NCBI RefSeq assembly: GCF_001412215.1
Contig: NZ_LLWP01000009.1
Coordinates: 1-64,000, forward strand
DNA: 64,000 bases
Direction: 5' to 3'
Origin: Pedobacter sp. Hv1
Lineage (GTDB): Bacteria > Bacteroidota > Bacteroidia > Sphingobacteriales > Sphingobacteriaceae
Positions 24,909 to 33,743 of the stretch are shown here, one piece after another (the first letter of the stretch is position 1; each line of letters opens with the position of its first letter). The translations under genes and the position numbers were made by a program. The notes below the pieces were generated by a model. The model saw only the letters and a program-made list of their open reading frames with translations, did no database searches and was not told the DNA's origin.

Positions 24909-25553
24909 ATGAAAGAGAACATTTCTTCAAAAGAACTCATGCTAAAGAAAATTAGGAAGGCCTTGCTTGAAAAGCGAGACAATCCTTATCCTAATTTAGA
25001 AGAAAGTCAACTTTATCAAGCCAATACAGAAGAGCTAGAAATTTTATTTGCAGAACAATTGACAAATGTGGCAGGTAATTTTATTTTTTGCGAAAACGGA
25101 GTTGATTTTATAGAGAATATTTTAGAGCTGGCCGATCGTTTCAACTGGCGGAAGATTTATTGTTGGGAACCAGAACTGCAAGCGCTATTGAGCCATTACG
25201 AGTTCCCATTTTACCAAACAGACAAGGGTTTTGAGCAGGCAGAGGTAGGTATTACCTTATGCGAAGCACTGATTGCCCGCAACGGCTCTGTAATGGTCAG
25301 TAATCAGCATGCTGCTGGACGTAGGTTGAGTATTTTTCCGCATCAGCATATTGTAATTGCCAGAACAGGCCAATTGGTTTTAGATTTGAAAGACGCCTTT
25401 CAGTTGATTAAAAACAAATATGGGAACCAAATCCCATCTATGATCAGCACCATTACCGGACCTAGCAGAACAGCAGATATCGAAAAGACTTTGGTGTTGG
25501 GCGCACATGGCCCCAAAGAATTATTTGTATTTTTAATTGATGATTTCTCATAA
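24909..25553 (+). CDS. LUD-domain protein (LutC/YkgG family)
   Basis: A 214-residue LUD-domain protein. The C-terminal region has ALIARNGSVMVSNQHAAGRR, FPHQHIVIARTGQLVLDLKD and the GPSRTADIEKTLVLGAHGPK block, all diagnostic of LutC. LutC works with iron-sulphur proteins LutA and LutB in L-lactate oxidation, but no lutA or lutB is near, so this copy may work with partners elsewhere or have another role. Start ATG at 24909 fits the promoter. Confidence 0.88.
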   Translation: MKENISSKELMLKKIRKALLEKRDNPYPNLEESQLYQANTEELEILFAEQLTNVAGNFIFCENGVDFIENILELADRFNWRKIYCWEPELQALLSHYEFPFYQTDKGFEQAEVGITLCEALIARNGSVMVSNQHAAGRRLSIFPHQHIVIARTGQLVLDLKDAFQLIKNKYGNQIPSMISTITGPSRTADIEKTLVLGAHGPKELFVFLIDDFS

Positions 25554-25628
25554 TTATTTTTAATTTCAATTAAAATATAATATTTTTATACTAAATACCA
25601 TATTGGTATACGGTACACGAAGGGCATT

Positions 25629-26699
25629 ATGAACAAAATTTATTCGGTTATTACTGGGACTGGGAGCTATATACCCGAAAATATCATCTCTGGCGACCAT
25701 TTTATGGAAGCTTCTTTTTTCGACAACGGCGTTAAGCTGGACAAAGAAAATATAGAAATCATTCACAAGTTTAGTGAAATTACAGAGATCATTGAACGCC
25801 GTTATGCAGATTGCGATTTAGTGAACAGCAACATCGCTGCAATTGCCGCTCAAAAGGCATTAGCTGCTGCAGGAGCTGACAAGGAAAGCTTAGACCATAT
25901 TATCTTCTGTCATAATTTTGGGGATGTTAAAAACGGCTCAAATCGAATGGACATGTTGCCAGCTTTAGCCGCAAAGGTTAAACAAGAGCTTGGCATAGAA
26001 AATCCAGACTGTGTTGCCTACGATATTATTTTTGGCTGTCCTGGCTGGGTACAAGGCGCTATACAGGCCGATTACCTGATTAGAAGTGGTGATGCAAAGA
26101 AAGTACTAGTAATTGGCTCAGAAACGCTCTCAAGAATTATTGACCCACACGACAGGGATAGCATGATTTTTTCTGATGGTGCTGGAGCGGTCGTTTTTGA
26201 AGCCAAAGAATCTGAAGAGCCAATTGGAATAATTGCCCATAAGAGCCAAACCTTTGCCAATTATGCTTCGTTATTGATTATGGGAAGCAGTAACAACCCT
26301 AACGAAACCAATGGCAATACCTATTTAAAAATGAATGGGCGCAAGTTGTACGAGTTTGCGGTAATTAATGTACCACAAGTTGTAAAAAAAGCAATAGATA
26401 AATCTGGCATTGCGTTAGATCAGATCAAAACCGTATTTATCCACCAAGCCAATGGCAAAATGGACAATGCCATTATGAAGCGCTTGTTTAAGCTTTACGA
26501 TTTGGATAGCGTGCCAGAAAACTTGGTGCCAATGACCATTTCGTGGCTTGGCAATAGCTCTGTAGCCACCATTCCTACCTTAATTGATCTTGTTTTGGCA
26601 GGAAAAGTGAAAGGCTATCAAATTGAAAAAGGGCAATATGCGGTTTTTGCTTCGGTAGGAGCAGGAATGCACATCAACGCCATCGTTTATAAATTCTAA
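25629..26699 (+). CDS. 3-oxoacyl-ACP synthase III (FabH-like)
   Basis: A 356-residue thiolase-fold condensing enzyme with the FabH triad: Cys137 in IIFGCPGW, His in FIHQANGK (about 275) and Asn in LGNSSVATIP (about 309). The family starts fatty acid synthesis by joining acetyl-CoA with malonyl-ACP. Here it stands apart from plsX and rpmF, the usual fabH neighbours, so it may be a second, specialised synthase. It is 75 bp after the LUD gene. Function beyond the triad is inferred. Confidence 0.85.
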   Translation: MNKIYSVITGTGSYIPENIISGDHFMEASFFDNGVKLDKENIEIIHKFSEITEIIERRYADCDLVNSNIAAIAAQKALAAAGADKESLDHIIFCHNFGDVKNGSNRMDMLPALAAKVKQELGIENPDCVAYDIIFGCPGWVQGAIQADYLIRSGDAKKVLVIGSETLSRIIDPHDRDSMIFSDGAGAVVFEAKESEEPIGIIAHKSQTFANYASLLIMGSSNNPNETNGNTYLKMNGRKLYEFAVINVPQVVKKAIDKSGIALDQIKTVFIHQANGKMDNAIMKRLFKLYDLDSVPENLVPMTISWLGNSSVATIPTLIDLVLAGKVKGYQIEKGQYAVFASVGAGMHINAIVYKF

Positions 26700-26718
26700 A
26701 AACAAAACGGCATAAAAA

Positions 26719-26741
26719 AGGCCAGATGTAAATCTGGCCTA
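26719..26741 (-). terminator. Convergent terminator between FabH-like gene and zinc-ribbon gene
   Basis: AGGCCAGAT 26720-26728 / ATCTGGCCT 26732-26740 with a 3-nt loop. On the minus strand the stem is followed by TTTTTT; the plus strand end is only weakly T-rich. Confidence 0.85.
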
Positions 26742-26761
26742 GTATTATATTTGGTTGATTG

Positions 26762-27505
26762 TTACGCTTCTGCTAACTCGTGAGTTAGGGCCTCGTCTAC
26801 TAAAATTCTACCGCAATGCTCGCAAACAATTACTTTTTTACGTTGACGGATATCTAATTGACGTTGAGGTGGAATTTGATTGAAACATCCAGAGCAAGAA
26901 TCTCTATCGATAGTTACTACGGCTAAACCATTTACCGCATTACCTCTTAATCTGTGGTATGCAGTTAATAAACGCTCTTCAATTTGAGTTTCTGCTTTAT
27001 CTGCTTTTTTCAATAAAGCTTGTTCTTCTTTTTCGGTTTCTGCGGTAATTGTCTCTAATTCGCTCTTTTTAAGTTCTAAATCGCCTTTTCTAGATTCGAT
27101 GTTTGCTAAAGCTTGATCGTAGATCTCAGTTTTAGAAGCAATTTCAAAACCATGTTCCTTGATTTTTTTCTCGCAAACCTGTATCTCTAAATTTTGAATC
27201 TCAACTTCTTTAGTTAAAGCATCGTATTCACGGTTATTTTTTACGTCTTCTAGTTGTTTTTCGTATTTCTTAATCAAAGCTTGTGCTTCTTTGATCATGT
27301 TTTTACGTGTTACAATAGCATCTTCAGTATCGTCTAATTCAGCTTTGATTTTTTGTATACGTGTTTCTAATCCGGCTACTTCATCCTCTAAATCAGCTAC
27401 TTCCATTGGTAACTCGCCACGAATTTGACGTATTTTATCAATCTTTGTATGCAGGTTTTGTAATTCGTATAAAGCTTTTAGCTTTTGCTCTACTGTTTGT
27501 TCCAT
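26762..27505 (-). CDS. Coiled-coil zinc-ribbon protein (CT398 type)
   Basis: A 247-residue protein: a long continuous coiled coil (about residues 5-180, rich in Lys, Glu and Leu) then a zinc ribbon with C-S-G-C and C-E-H-C pairs (DSCSGCFNQIPP and KVIVCEHCGRILVD). This layout defines the C4 zinc-ribbon family found in many bacteria and in Chlamydia CT398. It starts one base from the stop of the Nif3-like gene, so the two form an operon. Its biological role is unclear. Confidence 0.9.
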   Translation of the reverse strand: MEQTVEQKLKALYELQNLHTKIDKIRQIRGELPMEVADLEDEVAGLETRIQKIKAELDDTEDAIVTRKNMIKEAQALIKKYEKQLEDVKNNREYDALTKEVEIQNLEIQVCEKKIKEHGFEIASKTEIYDQALANIESRKGDLELKKSELETITAETEKEEQALLKKADKAETQIEERLLTAYHRLRGNAVNGLAVVTIDRDSCSGCFNQIPPQRQLDIRQRKKVIVCEHCGRILVDEALTHELAEA

Positions 27506-28602
27506 TAAATGAAATAATTTATGGGGTTTGTATTATGCTCCGTTAAACGGATTGCAAAGTTAGGAAATTTTTCTTGAATATTATCTATCAACAAATTAGA
27601 TGTAAATTGTTCACTTTCGTAATGGCCAATGTCACAGATAATCAATTGTTTTTCTGCATCAAAAAATTCGTGGTATTTGAAGTCTGCAGTAATAAAAGCA
27701 TCGGCACCAGCTTTAATGGCATCCTTTAATAAAAAACTGCCCGAGCCACCACAAACGGCAACTTTTTTAATTTTTCGTGGTAACAGTTCGGTATGCCTAA
27801 TTACCTTGGCTTCCATTTTATCTTTAACCAAATTCAGAAAATCAACGCTGTCCATTTCTTCTGCCAGCCAGCCTACCATGCCCGCACCCACATTTTCTAA
27901 TTTATTGGATAAGGCATAAATATCATAGGCAACTTCTTCATAAGGGTGATGTTCTAATAAAGCTAAGATGATATTGCGTTCGTCTTGCGCTTTAAAGATC
28001 GTTTCAATTCGGGTTTCGATTTCATGATGCTGGTTGCCTCTTTCGCCTACAAAGGGGTCGGTATTTTGGCCCGCCTTAAAAGTTCCTGTGCCTTCAGTGT
28101 TGAAACTACATTCGCTATAGTTTCCAATATTGCCAGCGCCAGCCGCAAACAAGGCATTTCTAAGTGCTGCGGCATTTGCCGTAGGACAAAAGGTGACCAA
28201 TTTCTTTAAAAGACCATCTTTCGGGGCTAAAATCTTTCCATTTTGGATACCTAATCTTTTACATATTTCGGCACTTACGCCATTGGCCACATGATCTAAA
28301 TTGGTATGGATGGCATACAGTGCAATATTATTTTTAATGGCTTTTAGGATTACTCTTTCTACATATGTTTTTCCATTCAGTTTTTTCAAACCTTTAAAAA
28401 CAATGGGGTGGTGGGTAATAATTAAATTGCAGTTTTTAGCAATAGCCTCGTCTACAATTTGCTCTGTGCAATCTAAGGCCACTAAAGCAGCATGAATTTC
28501 ATCATTGCCATGGCCAACCAATAAACCAGCATTATCATAATCTTCCTGATAATTTAATGGGGCAATGCTTTCGAGGTAATTGGTAATCTCGGATAACTTC
28601 AT
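27505..28602 (-). CDS. Nif3-like dinuclear metal-binding protein
   Basis: A 365-residue Nif3/DUF34 protein. Metal-binding motifs include NLIITHHPIVFKG (paired His), AIHTNLDHVANGV and DIGHYESEQF near the end. The length (versus about 250 in short members) fits the longer form with an inserted PII-like domain, as in B. subtilis YqfO. Often annotated as GTP cyclohydrolase I type 2, but that activity is not established. It shares one base with the next gene downstream, the zinc-ribbon protein. Confidence 0.93.
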   Translation of the reverse strand: MKLSEITNYLESIAPLNYQEDYDNAGLLVGHGNDEIHAALVALDCTEQIVDEAIAKNCNLIITHHPIVFKGLKKLNGKTYVERVILKAIKNNIALYAIHTNLDHVANGVSAEICKRLGIQNGKILAPKDGLLKKLVTFCPTANAAALRNALFAAGAGNIGNYSECSFNTEGTGTFKAGQNTDPFVGERGNQHHEIETRIETIFKAQDERNIILALLEHHPYEEVAYDIYALSNKLENVGAGMVGWLAEEMDSVDFLNLVKDKMEAKVIRHTELLPRKIKKVAVCGGSGSFLLKDAIKAGADAFITADFKYHEFFDAEKQLIICDIGHYESEQFTSNLLIDNIQEKFPNFAIRLTEHNTNPINYFI

Positions 28603-28673
28603 GCTATAAAAATAATAAATCCTTACCCGCTTTTAAACAGATAAGGATTATTTATATAGTTTGTTGGTGTTTT

Positions 28674-29036
28674 TTATTGGAAACTGCCCATTCTAACCAT
28701 TTGTAAACTTTCAAAAACCATACGTTGGTTGTACTCAAACGCTAATGTTTTGTGGTTGATAAGGTCAACTATTGAACCGATAAAACATAAACCTGCGGTA
28801 AATAGATAAAGTATGCCCATTCCAATTTGGTTAACCAAAAAGCGTTGTAATCCTGGAACTAAGAACAATCCGATTACACAGAAAAGGAGCATATCACTTG
28901 GATTTTTTCTTTTGCCGGTATAGATCATTAAAAAAGTTCTTACCTGTTGCTCATTCAAACCGTTTGTGGCTGTTTGTAAGTAGCTGTATTCTTGCGGGGT
29001 TATTCCCGGTAATGCCATAAATTGTGAGTCAAACAT
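28674..29036 (-). CDS. TM2-domain membrane protein
   Basis: A 120-residue protein: a helical N-terminal part (QEYSYLQTATNGLNEQQVRT) and a TM2 domain with two membrane helices (about 50-68 and 75-95: CVIGLFLVPGLQRFLVNQIG, MGILYLFTAGLCFIGSIVDL). TM2 proteins have no firm function. It is 2 bp downstream of the DUF2752 gene and probably co-transcribed with it. A weak stem (AATCCTTA/TAAGGATT near 28618-28652) may end the transcript. Confidence 0.85.
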   Translation of the reverse strand: MFDSQFMALPGITPQEYSYLQTATNGLNEQQVRTFLMIYTGKRKNPSDMLLFCVIGLFLVPGLQRFLVNQIGMGILYLFTAGLCFIGSIVDLINHKTLAFEYNQRMVFESLQMVRMGSFQ

Positions 29037-29038
29037 TG

Positions 29039-29344
29039 CTAATCCTCCTTATATTTTAAATTAAAATCTTTGTTAAATAAATTTTTGCTGAGCTGATAGA
29101 TGCGGTAACAGATCAATATCAAAGCCGGTATACCAAACCAATGATGTGAAAAGCTTGCACTAACATCTCCGTGAAACAATGAAGTTATCGACCTCCCTAA
29201 TCCACATCCCGGGCACCAAGTTAAACCTAAATTTGCTAATGGGCAAAGGCTAAAGTGATGTTCATGAGGATCAGCTGTTGCTAACAACACCAAAGCTGCA
29301 ATCCAGAAAAATAATTCTAGCGGAAAGCTTTTAAAGTGTTTCAT
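29039..29344 (-). CDS. DUF2752 membrane protein
   Basis: A 101-residue protein with DUF2752 signature CPLANLGLTWCPGCGLGRSI followed by two hydrophobic segments; the conserved C-P-G-C-G-L-G-R motif is exact. Membrane orientation and function unknown. It precedes the TM2 gene by 2 bp; the pair is common in Bacteroidota (from memory). Confidence 0.9.
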   Translation of the reverse strand: MKHFKSFPLELFFWIAALVLLATADPHEHHFSLCPLANLGLTWCPGCGLGRSITSLFHGDVSASFSHHWFGIPALILICYRIYQLSKNLFNKDFNLKYKED

Positions 29345-30076
29345 GTTTCTCGTTTTATATAATTTAGAAACAATGATAAGTTTTTTGTTACAGCAATAAG
29401 ATTGAACTCGACCAACCGAAAAAAAATATCGACCAAATCGCTTGTTACCTCGAAGAAATTATGCCTGATTGTTCAATAGTTTCATTTGTTCATTGCCAAA
29501 TGATCAGGGAAATCGCTTTTATTGGCGTCAATGAGCTCGCAAGCTCGGTTAAGCTTTTTGAATACCAAAATGATTAGCAGCGCAATTTTAGTGCTCTTCA
29601 CAACGTCATTCCCGCCTTGCGCTACAAGTCCTCATTTCGCTGCGCTACATTCCGGGCTTTCCGCTGCAATCGGGGCTATTAAACACAAGACTATGGCAGA
29701 AAGGCCAAAGCGGCGCACTTTCTGCTATCGTTGGCGTCCCGCCATCGAGAACCTATCTTTTATATAACTTTGTTCAATCAATGTATCTTTATGCCTGTTG
29801 GCGGGGACGCCAACAAGGGCTATTAGAAAGCAAATTTGTTTGTTAAATAGACCTGATATGAGCGAACACGGAGCGATAGCGGAGTAAAGCGGTTAGCCTG
29901 CCTGCGGTAGGCAGGCAGGGTTGACGGGAGTGATGAGCATTGAACCAGCTCTTCAAAAATATTTATCCTAAATCCACATACGGTACCCTCCACCTTTATA
30001 GCTATTGGTTTTTAAAAACGATTTCCTTGTCCAAATTACCAATGCTCAATACGCAATAATTTTTTACCTTTACATA
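29345..30076. repeat. Repeat-rich intergenic spacer upstream of mfd
   Basis: About 730 bp without a supported gene. Stem-loops: TGTTGGCG 29796-29803 / CGCCAACA 29808-29815, also complementary to TTGGCGTCCCGCC at 29731-29743; CCTGCCTGC 29897-29905 / GCAGGCAGG 29911-29919. The segment CGGGCTTTCC(G)CTGCAATC at about 29652-29671 resembles a piece at 53936-53956. These look like dispersed REP-like palindromes. A 246-bp plus-strand frame (29522-29767) has no protein character. Confidence 0.7.
29897..29919. repeat. REP-like palindrome
   Basis: Perfect 9-bp inverted repeat CCTGCCTGC / GCAGGCAGG with a 5-nt loop. GC-rich palindromes of this kind recur in intergenic spaces of Bacteroidota genomes; dispersal here cannot be verified. 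Confidence 0.75.
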
Positions 30077-33000
30077 GTGAACATTCGCGACCTGATTAAC
30101 AGATATAAAACAGACGAGCGTGTTGTTGCCGTAGCACAGTCGTTAAATAAGGGGAAAGGGAGTAAAACCCAACTGAGGGGATTGGTGGGTTCGGCCGATG
30201 CTGTAATGGCAGTTTCAACCTACTTTTTACTGCATAAGCCCCAGTTGTTTATCTTGCCCAATAGAGAAGAAGCGGCCTATTTCCTATCCGATCTGGAAGG
30301 TATTTTGGGCAAGGAGATCTTACTTTTTCCATCCTCTTTTCGTAAAGCTTTTGAGTTTACCCAAATAGATACGGCAAATGTGTTGGCAAGGGCCGAAGTA
30401 TTAAACGAGCTCAACCATCAATCTGAATATGGAAAAATAGTAGTTACCTACCCCGAAGCATTGGCAGAAAAGGTAATTGACCGCTCTGTATTAGAGAAAA
30501 ATACCTTAGAAATTAGCTTGGGCATTAAATTGGGGATCGATTTTATCAACGAGTTTTTGTTCGATTACGATTTTGAACGTGCCGATTTTGTATATGAACC
30601 AGGGCAATTCTCTATTAGAGGTGGAATTGTAGATATTTTTTCTTTCTCTCATGAGCTACCTTACCGAATCGAATTTTTTGGCGATACCATAGAAAGTATC
30701 CGGACTTTTGAAATTGAAAGCCAACTTTCTGTTGAAGATGTGAAAAGCTTAACCATTGTACCCAATGTACAGGCCAAGTTTTTAACAGAAAACAATATCA
30801 GTCTATTAGATTATATAGAAAAAGATACCCAGCTTTGGTTTAAAGATGTTGAATATACCATAGACATTGTTAAAGGGGGTTATAAAAAAGCCGTTGAACT
30901 TTGGAAAGCTTTGGCTTTGGCAGAGAAGCAGCAAAACCCGAATTGGTTAGATCCTAAATTCTCTTTCTCTGATGAGAAGATGTTGGCAGATCTTTTCCAA
31001 GACTTTGCTGTGGTAGAGTTTGGAAAACAGTTCTTTTATCAAACAGAACAAGTTTTTCAGTTTGAAACCAAGCCACAACCTTCGTTTAACAAAGATTTCG
31101 ACCTACTGATCCAGAATCTAAAAGACAATGAGAAACAGCAGATCCACAATTTTATATTTACCAACTCTACCAAACAAACCGAGCGTTTATACGCCATTTT
31201 AGACGACATTGATAAAACAGCGAAGTTTACCCCTGTAAATATCCCTTTGCGGGAAGGTTTTGTAGATGCTTTGCAAAAAGTGGCCTTTTATACCGACCAC
31301 CAGATCTTTGATCGTTTTTATAAATACCAATTAAAGAAAGGTTATCAACGCAGCCAGGCCATTACCTTAAAAGATTTAAGAGAGCTGAAGCCGGGCGATT
31401 TTGTGACCCACATTGACCATGGGATTGGAAAATATGCAGGTTTAGAAAAAGTAGAAGTAAATGGCAAAATCCAAGAGATGATCCGCTTGGTATATGCTGA
31501 TAATGATTTGTTGTACGTGAACATCAACTCCCTAAATCGCATTGCGAAATTTAGTGGCAAAGATGGTACACAACCCAAAATGAATAAGTTGGGTACTGAG
31601 GCCTGGGATAAGCTGAAGAAAACCACAAAAAAAAAAGTTAAAGACATTGCCCGAGACCTGATCAAGCTGTATGCGATGAGAAAAGCCCAGGTAGGTACGG
31701 CATTTTCGCCCGATGGCTATTTAGAAACCGAACTCGAGGCTTCCTTTATTTACGAGGATACCCCAGATCAGGTTAAAGCAACTGCCGATGTAAAAAAAGA
31801 CATGGAAGCGCCGCACCCGATGGATCGATTGGTTTGTGGTGATGTGGGCTTTGGCAAAACAGAAATTGCCATTCGTGCAGCTTTTAAAGCAGTTGCCAAT
31901 GGCAAACAGGCTGCAATTTTAGTGCCCACTACGATTTTAGCCTTACAACATTTTAAAACATTTTCGTCGCGATTAAAAGAATTTCCTTGTACGGTAGATT
32001 ATATCAATCGTTTTAAAACTTCTAAACAGATTAAGGAGACTTTAGAGCGCTTGGCTCAGGGAAAAGTCGATATTGTAATTGGTACCCATCGTTTGTTAAG
32101 CAAGGATGTAAAATTTAAGGATTTGGGCATCATGATTATTGATGAGGAACAGAAATTTGGCGTTGCCGCAAAAGAGAAATTAAGAGCTTTACGTGTAAAT
32201 GTGGATACGTTGACTTTAACAGCAACTCCAATTCCGAGAACCTTACATTTTTCTTTGATGGGGGCTAGAGATTTGTCGATTATGAGTACGCCACCGCCAA
32301 ACAGGCAAGCTGTAAATACCGAACTGCATGTTTTTAATGATAAACTGATCCAAGAGGCGGTGCAGTTTGAATTGGACAGGGGAGGACAGGTTTTCTTTAT
32401 TCATAACAGGGTAAATGATTTGCCACAATTGGGCGGATTGATCCAGACTTTAGTGCCAAAGGCCAGAATTGGGATTGCCCACGGCCAATTGGATGGAGAC
32501 CAGTTGGAAGATGTGATGCTCGATTTTATCAATGGCGAAAAAGATGTTTTGGTAGCCACTACGATTATTGAAGCGGGTCTGGATATCCCGAATGCCAATA
32601 CCATTATCATCAACCATGCGCACATGTTTGGTTTGAGCGATTTGCACCAGATGCGTGGTCGTGTGGGTAGATCTAATAAAAAGGCATTTTGCTACTTGTT
32701 GAGCCTTCCTTTATCAACCCTTACCAATGAAGCGAGAAAAAGGTTAAGTGCCATTGAAGAGTTTTCTGATCTGGGCAGTGGTTTCAACATCGCTATGCGT
32801 GATTTGGATATTAGAGGCAGTGGTAATCTTTTGGGGGGCGAGCAAAGTGGGTTTATTGCCGAGATTGGTTTCGAAATGTACAATAAAATTTTAGACGAGG
32901 CCATTCAGGAACTGAAAGAGGCAGAGTTTAAAGACCTATTTAAAGACGAACCAGAACGAGCCTATGTTAATTTTACGCAGGTTGATACCGACTTAGAGCT

Positions 33001-33415
33001 TCACATACCTGATGATTATGTAACCAGTATTACAGAGCGTTATAATTTGTATACCGAGCTTTCAAAATTAGAAAATGATGCCCAGCTCAATGCTTTTGAA
33101 CAAGAACTGAAAGATCGTTTTGGGCCGGTGCCACAGCCTGTAAAAGTAATGCTCAAGGTTTTGCGCCTGCAATGGGTGGGTAAACGTTTAGGTTTTGAGA
33201 AACTGAGCTTTAAGAAGAATATTTTGCGAGGTTATTTTGTGAGCGATAAGCAATCTAAATTTTTCGATTCGGAAGTGTTTAATAAGGTGTTGGCCTTTGC
33301 ACAGGTTCACCAACGTTTGTGTAACCTAAAAGAAGTTAAAGACTCGTTACGCATCTCTTTTGATAACATTACCAATGTTGATGAGGCCATTGAAATGTTA
33401 GAATTGATCCTTTAA
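30077..33415 (+). CDS. mfd: Transcription-repair coupling factor Mfd
   Basis: An 1112-residue Mfd: UvrB-like N-terminal module, RNA polymerase interaction domain (around GDFVTHIDHGIGKYAGLEKV), then a RecG-like translocase with Walker A GDVGFGKTEIAI (about residue 588), DEEQ box IIDEEQKFGV, and a TRG region, ending in the autoinhibitory C-terminal domain. It removes stalled RNA polymerase and recruits UvrA. I chose the GTG at 30077 (MNIRDLINRYK) rather than the TTG at 30005, because the extra 24 residues are hydrophobic and lack homology to known starts. Confidence 0.96.
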   Translation: MNIRDLINRYKTDERVVAVAQSLNKGKGSKTQLRGLVGSADAVMAVSTYFLLHKPQLFILPNREEAAYFLSDLEGILGKEILLFPSSFRKAFEFTQIDTANVLARAEVLNELNHQSEYGKIVVTYPEALAEKVIDRSVLEKNTLEISLGIKLGIDFINEFLFDYDFERADFVYEPGQFSIRGGIVDIFSFSHELPYRIEFFGDTIESIRTFEIESQLSVEDVKSLTIVPNVQAKFLTENNISLLDYIEKDTQLWFKDVEYTIDIVKGGYKKAVELWKALALAEKQQNPNWLDPKFSFSDEKMLADLFQDFAVVEFGKQFFYQTEQVFQFETKPQPSFNKDFDLLIQNLKDNEKQQIHNFIFTNSTKQTERLYAILDDIDKTAKFTPVNIPLREGFVDALQKVAFYTDHQIFDRFYKYQLKKGYQRSQAITLKDLRELKPGDFVTHIDHGIGKYAGLEKVEVNGKIQEMIRLVYADNDLLYVNINSLNRIAKFSGKDGTQPKMNKLGTEAWDKLKKTTKKKVKDIARDLIKLYAMRKAQVGTAFSPDGYLETELEASFIYEDTPDQVKATADVKKDMEAPHPMDRLVCGDVGFGKTEIAIRAAFKAVANGKQAAILVPTTILALQHFKTFSSRLKEFPCTVDYINRFKTSKQIKETLERLAQGKVDIVIGTHRLLSKDVKFKDLGIMIIDEEQKFGVAAKEKLRALRVNVDTLTLTATPIPRTLHFSLMGARDLSIMSTPPPNRQAVNTELHVFNDKLIQEAVQFELDRGGQVFFIHNRVNDLPQLGGLIQTLVPKARIGIAHGQLDGDQLEDVMLDFINGEKDVLVATTIIEAGLDIPNANTIIINHAHMFGLSDLHQMRGRVGRSNKKAFCYLLSLPLSTLTNEARKRLSAIEEFSDLGSGFNIAMRDLDIRGSGNLLGGEQSGFIAEIGFEMYNKILDEAIQELKEAEFKDLFKDEPERAYVNFTQVDTDLELHIPDDYVTSITERYNLYTELSKLENDAQLNAFEQELKDRFGPVPQPVKVMLKVLRLQWVGKRLGFEKLSFKKNILRGYFVSDKQSKFFDSEVFNKVLAFAQVHQRLCNLKEVKDSLRISFDNITNVDEAIEMLELIL

Positions 33416-33467
33416 AACAGTTAAAAGTTTAAGGCGATTGATTTTATAGCCTAAGCCTTCAATCCAT

Positions 33468-33529
33468 AACCCACAACTTGTAACCCACAACTTGTAACTC
33501 ACAACACGTAACTCGCAACCCACAACCCA
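33468..33529. repeat. 14-bp tandem repeat upstream of DUF3820
   Basis: Four tandem copies of a 14-bp unit: AACCCACAACTTGT (33468-33481 and 33482-33495, identical), AACTCACAACACGT (33496-33509), AACTCGCAACCCAC (33510-33523) and a partial AACCCA. The block ends 4 bp before the ATG at 33533, so it covers the leader of that gene. It likely varies in copy number. Confidence 0.9.
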
Positions 33530-33532
33530 AAT

Positions 33533-33742
33533 ATGGACTCACAATTATTACAAGAACTGGTGCTAATGAAAATGCCGTTTGGCAAATATAAAGGCTGGAT
33601 CATCTCTAGCCTACCAGAAACTTACTTGGTGTGGTTCCATACCAAAGGCTTCCCTCCTGGAAAATTGGGCATGTTATTGGCTACCATGTACGAAATTAAG
33701 CTGAATGGTTTAGAGTATCTGTTGCAACCGCTAAAGAAATAA
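33533..33742 (+). CDS. DUF3820 family protein
   Basis: A 69-residue protein with the DUF3820 signature: MPFGKYKGWIISSLPETYLV and WFHTKGFPPGKLGMLLATMY followed by EIKLNGLEYLLQPLKK. The family is small, widespread and uncharacterised; the fold may resemble a nuclease-associated or RNA-binding module but no catalytic residues stand out. The start codon follows the 14-bp tandem repeat by 4 bp. It is convergent with the DsbA-like gene, whose stop codon lies 1 bp beyond its own. Confidence 0.9.
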   Translation: MDSQLLQELVLMKMPFGKYKGWIISSLPETYLVWFHTKGFPPGKLGMLLATMYEIKLNGLEYLLQPLKK

Positions 33743-33743
33743 G

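Noticed and set aside
25629..26699. FabH-like gene as part of a specialised biosynthetic cluster
   Set aside because: Neighbours are unrelated housekeeping genes; no acyl carrier protein or tailoring genes are adjacent.
29522..29767. Plus-strand frame in the mfd upstream spacer
   Set aside because: It runs through palindromic repeat DNA and has no domain, signal or conserved pattern.
33468..33529. Tandem 14-bp units as a possible CRISPR array
   Set aside because: The units abut without spacers and no cas genes are nearby.
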